Positions 1 to 5,381 of a stretch of DNA of 41,123 nucleotides are shown piece after piece. Position 1 is the stretch's first letter; every line of letters begins with the position of its first letter. Origin of the DNA: a virus. The stretch lies in IMG/VR virus record IMGVR_UViG_3300050821_003273, positions 1 through 41,123 of that record; one strand, given 5' to 3'. The notes under the pieces are model-generated. The model was not told where the DNA came from and searched no databases. It saw only the letters and a list, made by a program, of their open reading frames with translations. The position numbers and the translations under genes are program-made.

Positions 1-88
1 TCAAGATCGACTTGTGTCCGAGGAGCTCCTGGACGGTCCGGAGATCGACGCCTCGCATGACCAGGCGCGACGCGAAAGTGTGTCGCAG
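1..88. repeat. Terminal direct repeat, copy 1 (identical to 41036-41123)
   Basis: The first 88 bases are identical to the last 88 bases. This is the usual signature of a circular or terminally redundant molecule cut open by an assembler. Joining the ends gives about 41,035 bp and restores a complete integrase gene. Caution: the same sequence also lies inside the second integrase (37641-37728), so a contig that broke at a repeat could look similar. Confidence 0.9.
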
Positions 89-964
89 GTCGTGCCAGGT
101 GAAATTTTCGATCTTGGCCTCGGCGAGACACGTCTCAAACCAACGTCGCCAGTCTCTTTGACCGTCGACGTCGGCCTTCCGTTCTGGAATGACGGAGCTC
201 GAGCCGGCCGATCGCGCATAGAGCTTCTCGAGCGCCGCGCGCGCCTCGGGGTTTACGGGAACGAAGCGCCGGCCAGTTTTGCCGGATACCGTGATGACGC
301 CGAGGCCGAGATCGACGGCGTCCCAGGTCATCGAGAATTGCTCGCCGCGGCGGATCCCGGTATAGAGCGCCAGGTCGAGCTCGGCTTCGCGGTCGGGACA
401 GAGCTCGCGGATTTCCTTGCGGAGCGCGATCTCCTCGTCGTCCTGAAGGAAGCGGATACGAAAGTCGTTTTCCTTGTACTTCGGCACCGTGCGGACGGGG
501 TTTTGTTCGACTTTGCCTTCCTTCACGCCGAATGAAAAAATACTGGACAAGAGCGATCGGTACCGATTGCACGTCGAGCCGGATCGCGTCTCTTTCATCT
601 TGCGGAGGAGATCGTCGATTGCCGTCGACGTCACGCCGGAGGCCGGCATCGTTCCGAATTCCTCGAGCAACGTCTCGAGGCGGAGCGTGTCGTTATGATG
701 GGAGAGCGGAGCGAGTCGGCCTTTCTTCGCGGCCAGGCATTCCTCGGCGAGTGTGCGGAATGAGATGCGGTCCTTCCGACTCGGAGAAGTGAAACGGCCG
801 GCGCGGATCTCGCCTTTCCTCTGAATGTAGGCGTCTCGCGCCGCGGACCAGCGGCCGACTTTTTCGCGATGCCGGCGGCCGGCCGCGTCATAGTAGAGGA
901 TCCACCAAATATCGGAGCCGGCGGGATGTTCGAACACTCCGCGATGCTTCGCCTTGTCCCGCAT
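1..964 (-). CDS. int: Tyrosine recombinase/integrase 1, N-terminal and most of catalytic domain (runs off the window edge)
   Basis: Phage integrase that recombines attP with the host attB site. The frame is open from ATG at 964 to the window edge (321 codons) and continues in the piece at 40914-41123 if the molecule is circular, giving 361 aa. Seen: an N-terminal arm-binding-like part (WWILYYDAAGRR), a core-binding SAM-like helical region, then catalytic motifs GIRRGEQ (Arg I), GKTGRRF (Lys), [10 protein letters not shown] (His/Arg II) and LGHKS. The nucleophilic Tyr (TMRYAHL) lies in the other fragment. A GAAGG ribosome site sits about 10 nt upstream inside the preceding RHH gene, which ends 2 nt before the ATG, so the two are co-transcribed. 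It is a paralogue of integrase 2 at 37570-38616, with 98-108 bp of perfect nucleotide identity. Confidence 0.93.
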   Translation of the reverse strand, partial: MRDKAKHRGVFEHPAGSDIWWILYYDAAGRRHREKVGRWSAARDAYIQRKGEIRAGRFTSPSRKDRISFRTLAEECLAAKKGRLAPLSHHNDTLRLETLLEEFGTMPASGVTSTAIDDLLRKMKETRSGSTCNRYRSLLSSIFSFGVKEGKVEQNPVRTVPKYKENDFRIRFLQDDEEIALRKEIRELCPDREAELDLALYTGIRRGEQFSMTWDAVDLGLGVITVSGKTGRRFVPVNPEARAALEKLYARSAGSSSVIPERKADVDGQRDWRRWFETCLAEAKIENFTWHDLRHTFASRLVMRGVDLRTVQELLGHKSIL

Positions 965-966
965 GG

Positions 967-1239
967 CTAGAGCGCCTTCTTTTTCGCGGGGGCGCTCGGC
1001 ATGTCGTCGCCTAGACTTTTCGCGCGGAGCGCATGAAGCGATCCGGCTTCGTCGTATTCCATCATCGCGACGCGGAAAATCTTGCGGACGAAGTCGGCGA
1101 GCGCCAATTCTTCGAAGGCGGCCGCGGCTTCGATACGATTCGCGAGCTCGGGGTCAGCTCGAAAAGAAATTTGCTTACTATGTTTTCGTACCACTACTGA
1201 GTCTGTCTCCGGTTTTATTGAGTGCAATGAGTTTCCCAT
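967..1239 (-). CDS. Ribbon-helix-helix DNA-binding protein upstream of integrase 1
   Basis: Small DNA-binding protein of about 90 aa. The core KQISFRADPELANRIEAAAA fits a CopG/Arc-type RHH: a short beta strand with alternating residues, then two helices. The tail is basic (PAKKKAL). It ends 2 nt before the integrase 1 ATG and shares its transcript, so it may regulate integration or act as an excisionase or repressor. The start is uncertain. ATG 1239 lies only a few nt after the predicted start site of the minus promoter and has no clear ribosome site. GTG 1194 would leave a leader of about 47 nt with a GGAG about 12 nt upstream, and still keeps the whole RHH domain. Confidence 0.7.
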   Translation of the reverse strand: MGNSLHSIKPETDSVVVRKHSKQISFRADPELANRIEAAAAFEELALADFVRKIFRVAMMEYDEAGSLHALRAKSLGDDMPSAPAKKKAL

Positions 1240-1247
1240 AGCGGTAA

Positions 1248-1277
1248 TAAATATCACAGGGGTGCTCTTGACTTCAA
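1248..1277 (-). promoter_or_regulatory. Predicted sigma70-like promoter for the RHH-integrase 1 transcript
   Basis: On the minus strand a TTGAAG -35 box (1272-1277) is followed after 18 nt by a TATTTA -10 box (1248-1253). The -35 box overlaps the -35 box of the divergent plus promoter within the 10 bp 1268-1277 (TTGACTTCAA). Seen in sequence; function inferred. Confidence 0.5.
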
Positions 1278-1297
1278 TAGCTCTTCCGGGGTATAGC
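1268..1297 (+). promoter_or_regulatory. Predicted sigma70-like promoter for the early plus-strand operon
   Basis: TTGACT (1268-1273), an 18-nt spacer and TATAGC (1292-1297) precede the RHH gene at 1320. The ribosome site AAAGGAG (1305-1311) follows at once, so the leader is short. The overlap with the divergent minus promoter suggests mutually exclusive firing. Confidence 0.55.
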
Positions 1298-1319
1298 TGG
1301 AGTGAAAGGAGTACCGGGA

Positions 1320-1502
1320 GTGAAAACCAAAGTCCCACGCAAAATTTCGCGGGAGTCCGCAGTTACCTTCCAGCTCGAGGCCTCGCTAAAGAAGAAGCTC
1401 GAAGTCGCGGCGAGGCGTCAAGAGCGATCCGTATCCTTCGTCGTCCGATCGGCCGTCGAGAAATTGCTCGAGGGCATGAAGGAAGACCAGGCGGCCGCAT
1501 GA
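1320..1502 (+). CDS. Ribbon-helix-helix regulator, first gene of the early operon
   Basis: A 60-aa basic protein: AVTFQLEASLKKKLEVAARR is the beta strand plus helix 1 of an RHH (CopG/MetJ) domain, and RSVSFVVRSAVEKLLEGM is the turn and helix 2. It probably binds operators as a dimer of dimers. The GTG at 1320 is preferred because AAAGGAG lies 8 nt upstream; an in-frame GTG at 1302 would add six residues but has no ribosome site. It overlaps the next gene by ATGA (1499-1502), so translation is coupled. It is divergent from another RHH gene (967-1239), a layout reminiscent of cI/cro or int/xis switches. Which protein represses which is not visible. Confidence 0.8.
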   Translation: MKTKVPRKISRESAVTFQLEASLKKKLEVAARRQERSVSFVVRSAVEKLLEGMKEDQAAA

Positions 1503-1717
1503 CCGACCGTCTCCTCTACCGTCGCATCGAGGCCGCGGAGGCGCTCGGCCTTTCCATTCGGACGATCGATTTCGTCGTCGCCAAGCAATTGCTAAGGGTT
1601 CGCAGGATCGGCCGGCGCGTCCTTATCCCGAAAGCCGAGATCGAACGCTTTGCGAAAATGGATCACTCTTCCGGGCTATGGCCGAAAAACAACGGGAAAA
1701 CTTCCCATGCCGGCTAA
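1499..1717 (+). CDS. Excisionase-like helix-turn-helix protein (MerR/HTH_17-type)
   Basis: A 72-aa protein with the compact pattern of excisionase/HTH_17 domains: YRRIEAAEALGLSIRTIDFV (helix, turn, recognition helix), then a beta wing LLRVRRIGRRVLIPKAEIERF. Proteins of this family bind DNA, often as recombination directionality factors (Xis) that turn integrase towards excision. Its place at the start of the operon divergent from int fits that role, but it could equally be a plain transcription regulator. Coupled to the RHH gene by a 4-nt overlap. Confidence 0.8.
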   Translation: MTDRLLYRRIEAAEALGLSIRTIDFVVAKQLLRVRRIGRRVLIPKAEIERFAKMDHSSGLWPKNNGKTSHAG

Positions 1718-1870
1718 AAATGAGTTTATACTCTCGCCTCGTCCCCAGGTCATTCACACAGTCGAAAACAATTGCTCGATCCGACTACGGAGATCTCCCG
1801 CAGTACTTTCGTCGTCGACTCGGAAACTTCTAGGCAGCTTTCTGTTCCCCAGGACGGAAAGGAAAGACAA

Positions 1871-2440
1871 ATGTCCGAGCATACTTACGTCCCTCTGGAC
1901 GAAAAACTGGTCGACGGCGACCATATCCGGCGCTTAGGCATGTCCGTTTGGCTCCTCTTGTTTCTAGTTAAAAAACAAACCGGCCGCGAGGGATGGATCA
2001 ACTACGGCCGGCCGGTCAGTTATCGATGGATCTTCGACCAGATCCCGCGCTCGATGCCGGAGCGGACGATCCGTCTCTGGATGCAGACGCTTCGAGTAAA
2101 CGGGTACATCGTCGTCGAGCGTCTTCCCTTCGGTCAGGGAATGAAGATCCGCATCGTCAACTCGAAAAAATGGCCGAAGACGCAGCTCACTCTCCCGCTC
2201 TTCCCAGGTGAGGAAGACTTGTCGAAAAACTGTGATTCGACTGAGGAAAAACTGTTCAAGCCGGACGCCTCCATGTGGCAGGATCTTGCCGCTCCATGCG
2301 GCAAGAAAGTGACGTCTATTTCCTTATATAAAGAAAACTTCAAGGAAAAAAGAAAGAGCGACGAGGACCTGGCTCAATCTGTGCCTCAGTCTGTGCAAAA
2401 CGGCCTCGGAGAAATGCTTTTCGGAAAAAGCTCCTCTTAG
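1871..2440 (+). CDS. Winged-helix DNA-binding protein, possible replication initiator
   Basis: A 189-aa protein. Residues about 5-100 look like a winged helix found at the N terminus of phage replication and DnaD-like proteins: a helix (GMSVWLLLFLVKKQTG), a second helix (SYRWIFDQIP), a recognition helix (ERTIRLWMQTLRVNGYI) and a wing (VVERLPFGQGMKIRIVN). The C-terminal 80 residues are polar and low in complexity. The ATG at 1871 is chosen for the GGAAAGGAAAG ribosome site; an upstream in-frame extension exists but has no site. With no polymerase, primase or replicative helicase in the window, this is one of the few initiator candidates. Specific function unknown. Confidence 0.7.
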   Translation: MSEHTYVPLDEKLVDGDHIRRLGMSVWLLLFLVKKQTGREGWINYGRPVSYRWIFDQIPRSMPERTIRLWMQTLRVNGYIVVERLPFGQGMKIRIVNSKKWPKTQLTLPLFPGEEDLSKNCDSTEEKLFKPDASMWQDLAAPCGKKVTSISLYKENFKEKRKSDEDLAQSVPQSVQNGLGEMLFGKSSS

Positions 2441-2460
2441 GGAAAGGCGCGGAGAAAAAG

Positions 2461-2895
2461 ATGGCCGATCCGGTTTGCAAGTTTCATCCGGACGTAAAGG
2501 CGCATCGACTGGTACCAAAAGTCGGCGGCCTTTGCGATGCGTGTTTTCGCGCCGGGCCGCCTTACGGTCCTCCTCCGGATCCGTTTGTCCCTGAAAGGAA
2601 GAATGCGATCATGGCAAAAAAAAATACTTCGGTCGACTGGCCGGCGATCCTCCAGGCAAAAGAGGCCGGCATACCGGCCGCGGACCTGGCGAACAAATAC
2701 GGGGTCAGTGTCGCGAATATTTATTACCACGCGAGCAGCTCGAGCAAAAAAAAGCGGGGGGGGGGGCGATCGAAGGCCTCGAACGGCGTCGGACATTCGG
2801 CGAAGTCTTCTCGATTTGCCAGCTCGATATTGGAGCTCACGGCGGAACGCGATCGGATCCAGGCAATCATCTCTCAGCTTGAATTGATGGGATAA
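2461..2895 (+). CDS. Zinc-ribbon plus HTH protein with internal in-frame start and homopolymer tract
   Basis: A 144-aa protein. The N-terminal 45 residues hold a Cys/His cluster (CKFHPDVKAH then CDACF) that could bind zinc. Residues about 58-93 (DWPAILQAKEAGIPAADLAN, then KYGVSVANIYYHA) look like a resolvase/terminase-small-type HTH. A basic linker, SSSSKKKRGGGRSK, is encoded by A8-GC-G11 (2746-2766), and a helix ends the protein. The start has GGAG 6-7 nt upstream. A second ATG at 2611, after AAGGAAG, would give a 94-aa isoform without the zinc ribbon. A run of nine A follows that ATG. Function unknown; probably DNA binding. Confidence 0.72.
   Translation: MADPVCKFHPDVKAHRLVPKVGGLCDACFRAGPPYGPPPDPFVPERKNAIMAKKNTSVDWPAILQAKEAGIPAADLANKYGVSVANIYYHASSSSKKKRGGGRSKASNGVGHSAKSSRFASSILELTAERDRIQAIISQLELMG
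2746..2766 (+). repeat. A8-GC-G11 homopolymer pair inside a gene
   Basis: Eight A (2746-2753), GC, then eleven G (2756-2766). Slippage of one base would shift the frame of the zinc-ribbon/HTH protein after its HTH domain. This may be a contingency (phase-variable) site or simply a hard-to-assemble run. Confidence 0.8.
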
Positions 2896-2898
2896 GCC

Positions 2899-3327
2899 GT
2901 GTTTATCGTTTGCGGAATCTGCGAGCGGACGATCGGTCGAACGGCCGGAGAAGGCCTTATAACTTCTTTGTGCGGGGAATGCGACAAAGATCTCGACGAC
3001 GAGGAAAGTAACATGCACCAAAACCACGACGAGAAAGGTCGATTCGAATTCGTAAACGGCGTCGGCGAAAACGGCGTCGGCGAAAACGCCGGCAGCAAAA
3101 CGAAGAAGCCGTATCTCCGCATAACGTCGGGACCGTGCGCCGGAAAATACGTCCATACGCTCATCATGGAAGCCATGCTCGGCCGCGAGCTCGAGCCGTG
3201 GGAACAAGTCGAACACAAAGACGGCGACGGCCTCAACGATCGATGGACGAATCTACTCTTGACGACGGACGAGGCGCATCCCGCGCTAACGAAAGCGCGG
3301 ATCCGTCGCGAGAGAAGCGCGGCTTAG
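2899..3327 (+). CDS. HNH-type endonuclease with N-terminal zinc ribbon
   Basis: A 142-aa protein. Residues about 5-31 are a zinc ribbon (CGICERTIG and CGECDKD). Residues about 72-130 match the HNH_3 pattern of small homing-type nucleases: KYVHTLIMEAMLGRELEPWE, then VEHKDGDGLNDRWTNLLLTT, with His, Asp and Asn in the metal finger. The linker holds a perfect 15-bp tandem duplication (3058-3087, GVGEN twice). The GTG start at 2899 has a weak ribosome site. A second in-frame ATG at 3013 after GAGGAAAG would make a 104-aa nuclease without the zinc ribbon, the same arrangement as in the preceding gene. A selfish homing nuclease or a phage DNA-processing enzyme are both possible. Confidence 0.75.
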   Translation: MFIVCGICERTIGRTAGEGLITSLCGECDKDLDDEESNMHQNHDEKGRFEFVNGVGENGVGENAGSKTKKPYLRITSGPCAGKYVHTLIMEAMLGRELEPWEQVEHKDGDGLNDRWTNLLLTTDEAHPALTKARIRRERSAA

Positions 3328-3340
3328 GCGCCTGGAGCAA

Positions 3341-3481
3341 ATGACTCCACTGACTCCTAGCGTTATGAATGCCGCAACGCATCCCGCGCGGCTTGAGGCG
3401 ATCGGGACCTGGGTCAAGGGGTTAGAGCTTGGGATCTCGATCGCCTCTCTAATCGGCTCGTATTGCGTTTTTCGGGGTTAA
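3341..3481 (+). CDS. Small single-pass membrane protein
   Basis: A 46-aa ORF with GGAG 4 nt before its ATG. Residues about 29-44 (LELGISIASLIGSYCVF) form one hydrophobic segment after a polar N terminus. Unknown function. Confidence 0.5.
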   Translation: MTPLTPSVMNAATHPARLEAIGTWVKGLELGISIASLIGSYCVFRG

Positions 3482-3511
3482 AGGGACGCCAAAAACCGAA
3501 AAGAGGACTCC

Positions 3512-3595
3512 ATGCGTGCTAAGAAGAGTCATTCGGAGTTAGTGAATCCTCAGAAGTCACTCGCGCATAAGCTCTTAGGGAGCGTCCCGCTATGA
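3512..3595 (+). CDS. Very small basic protein
   Basis: A 27-aa ORF (starts MRAKKSHSELVNPQ) with GAGG 6 nt upstream. Its stop overlaps the next start (ATGA, 3592-3595). It may be a leader peptide for the genes behind it. Unrecognised. Confidence 0.4.
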   Translation: MRAKKSHSELVNPQKSLAHKLLGSVPL

Positions 3596-3732
3596 GCGAT
3601 CTTCGGACCGGCCTGACGATCGGCTTGTTTGCCGGCTTCATCGTCGCTCACTTCTTCGACGAGATCCTCGCAGCCATCTATCGAGCCTGGTATCGGCGCT
3701 CGCTTCGCCGCTCGAGGGATCGATCCCGATGA
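3592..3732 (+). CDS. Small membrane protein with basic tail
   Basis: A 46-aa protein: a hydrophobic segment at residues about 5-18 (RTGLTIGLFAGFIVAHFF), an amphipathic part, and a very basic C terminus (RRSLRRSRDRSR), so the tail is probably cytoplasmic. ATGA overlaps on both sides tie it to a translationally coupled string of genes. Function unknown. Confidence 0.55.
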   Translation: MSDLRTGLTIGLFAGFIVAHFFDEILAAIYRAWYRRSLRRSRDRSR

Positions 3733-3983
3733 GCGCGGTCGACACGTCGCACGTCGTTCTCAATCTCTCGACAAATTCAATCGTTTGTAAGCATTGCGGC
3801 GCCGTCGAGAAAATCGCGGCGCCGCTCGAAGAGAAGGCGGAGAAGCTCAAAAGGAAGCTAACTCCGATCGGCCGGTCATTTCTCGATCGGCATCGTTTCT
3901 GCAGAAAGGGGAAAAATGTCCAACAAACTCCGAAGCGATCTTCCTCCCATGCCGGCGCGAATGTCCGCTCTTCCCGTCGATGA
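3729..3983 (+). CDS. Small zinc-ribbon protein
   Basis: An 84-aa protein with CKHCGA at residues 20-25 and a second possible ligand pair HRFC at 55-58, separated by a charged helix (LEEKAEKLKRKL). The C-terminal third overlaps the next gene by 68 nt in another frame and looks low in complexity, so the functional part is probably residues 1-65. Starts within an ATGA overlap. No known family recognised. Confidence 0.6.
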   Translation: MSAVDTSHVVLNLSTNSIVCKHCGAVEKIAAPLEEKAEKLKRKLTPIGRSFLDRHRFCRKGKNVQQTPKRSSSHAGANVRSSRR

Positions 3984-4644
3984 GCGCGGCTATCCTGTCC
4001 CCTGGTTTGTCCACTGGTCCGACGGCAAGCCGGACTTCCGGATAATGGATAACGTCAAGCGCGCGGTCGCCGTCACGCAAAGAAAATGCTGGCTATGCGG
4101 AGGCCAGCTCGGCCGATTCCAGGCCTTCGTCATCGGTCCCATGTGCGCGATCAATCGAGTCACGCAGGAGCCTCCGTCGCACAAAGATTGTGCGATCTAT
4201 GCCGCGATGGCCTGTCCGTTTCTCGCGCGGCCGCATGCCAAGCGCCGCGAGGCCGGCCTTCCGGAAAATATCGCGCCGGACAATGGGATCGCGCTTCTTC
4301 ATAATCCCGGCGTCTGTCTCGTCTGGATCGCGCGCTCGTTTTTTTGCTACTCCGTCCCGACGCCGGACAATCCGCGGGGATGGCTCATCAAAGTCGGCGA
4401 TCCGGTCGAGACGCTTTGGTACGCCGAAGGCCGGCCGGCGAATCGCCTCGAGGTCCTCGAGGCGATCTCTCGCGGCCTTCCGATCCTCACCGAAGCCGCA
4501 AAACTGCAAGGCCGGGAAGCCGAGCTCGAGCTCGCGAAAGCAATCGACCAGGTCCGGCGGATCCTGCCTCCGCCTCTCGACGGCGTTCCGGATCCGGACC
4601 TGGTCACGGTCGGAGAGGGAGGGACAAATGCTCTCAAATCTTGA
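3916..4644 (+). CDS. Conserved phage-type hypothetical protein with Cys/His-rich core
   Basis: A 242-aa protein with GAAAGGGG before the ATG. Residues about 55-105 hold CWLCGGQLGRFQAFVIGPM, then NRVTQEPPSHKDCA and CPFL, a dense set of Cys and His that suggests a structural zinc site. The C-terminal half is helical (LEVLEAISRGLPILTEAAKL, ELELAKAIDQVRRIL). Its pattern is like uncharacterised proteins of early regions in several actino- and proteobacterial phages, but I cannot assign a biochemical role. Overlaps its upstream neighbour by 68 nt and its downstream neighbour by 17 nt. Confidence 0.75.
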   Translation: MSNKLRSDLPPMPARMSALPVDERGYPVPWFVHWSDGKPDFRIMDNVKRAVAVTQRKCWLCGGQLGRFQAFVIGPMCAINRVTQEPPSHKDCAIYAAMACPFLARPHAKRREAGLPENIAPDNGIALLHNPGVCLVWIARSFFCYSVPTPDNPRGWLIKVGDPVETLWYAEGRPANRLEVLEAISRGLPILTEAAKLQGREAELELAKAIDQVRRILPPPLDGVPDPDLVTVGEGGTNALKS

Positions 4645-4951
4645 CAAGGCCGATCGGATCCAGGTCGCGATCGCGCGCGCCGGCCGGAAGCGTCTCAACC
4701 TGGCCGAGACGCGCAAACTCATCTTCGACGTCCTCGAGGCATGCGACAAAGGACAAACGGAATTCTTTTTCGCGATCGATGAATGCGAGCATCAAATGAC
4801 GATGCTCGCGCTCGCCGAGCTCTCGCTCTCGAGGCCGGGATGGAAAAACTCGATCGACCGGATCGCGAAGAAAATGCACGGCGCTGAGATGTATGAAGGA
4901 TTTCGCGTTACGTCCAGCGATCGCGTCAAGGAAACGCACAAGTCGCTATGA
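4628..4951 (+). CDS. Hypothetical early protein, all-helical
   Basis: A 107-aa protein starting inside the end of the previous gene, with GGGAGGGAC just upstream. Sequence such as LNLAETRKLIFDVLEACDKG and FFFAIDECEHQMTMLALAEL predicts helices. It has two Cys but no metal-binding spacing. Its stop overlaps the next start (ATGA, 4948-4951). No family recognised. Confidence 0.65.
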   Translation: MLSNLDKADRIQVAIARAGRKRLNLAETRKLIFDVLEACDKGQTEFFFAIDECEHQMTMLALAELSLSRPGWKNSIDRIAKKMHGAEMYEGFRVTSSDRVKETHKSL

Positions 4952-5178
4952 CCGAGAAGGATCCGAAAGCGATCGCCTGGCCGGCGACTCGCGACTCGAT
5001 GCTCGACGCCGGTTACGCCTTCCTCAAGACGGACTTTTGCCGCTCTTGCCAGAAGGCCGTCGAGTTTTGGCTAACGCCTCGAGGAGCGCGCGCGCCGTTT
5101 GTCGTCGACGGCCAGAATCTCCGGACGTCGCATTTCGCAGACTGTCCACAAGCGGCCGAGCATCGGAGGAAAAAATGA
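4948..5178 (+). CDS. Small zinc-finger-like protein
   Basis: A 76-aa protein with FCRSCQKAVEFWLTPRGARA followed by a His/Cys pair (SHFADC): a CxxC...HxxxC zinc site around a beta hairpin. Similar microproteins accompany phage DNA metabolism genes. Coupled by ATGA to the gene upstream and overlapping the next start by four bases. Function unknown. Confidence 0.68.
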   Translation: MTEKDPKAIAWPATRDSMLDAGYAFLKTDFCRSCQKAVEFWLTPRGARAPFVVDGQNLRTSHFADCPQAAEHRRKK

Positions 5179-5381
5179 GGCAGCTAACGAAATGGGCCTA
5201 CGTCGGCGATGACGATCGGCTACACGTCGACATCCCGACGCTCGTCAAAGAGATCGGATTCGAGGACACGCCGAAGATCCGCGAAAACGTCACGGCCGGC
5301 GCCGTCCAGGCAATCAGGGAAAAGTATCCGAATATGCCGACGATCTTGCATAACGAGGGCACGGTTACGGTCGCGCCGTGA
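5175..5381 (+). CDS. Hypothetical early protein before the HerA-like ATPase
   Basis: A 68-aa protein with GGAGG upstream of ATG 5175, inside the end of the preceding gene. An alpha/beta fold is likely (HVDIPTLVKEIGFEDTPKIR, AVQAIREKYPNMPTI). Its stop overlaps the GTG of the ATPase gene (GTGA, 5378-5381), so it is translationally coupled and may be a partner subunit. Not recognised. Confidence 0.65.
   Translation: MRQLTKWAYVGDDDRLHVDIPTLVKEIGFEDTPKIRENVTAGAVQAIREKYPNMPTILHNEGTVTVAP

Noticed and set aside
1082-1498. Plus-strand extension upstream of the excisionase-like gene
   Set aside because: It overlaps the RHH gene at 1320 in another frame and reads as shadow; only the part from ATG 1499 has domain character.
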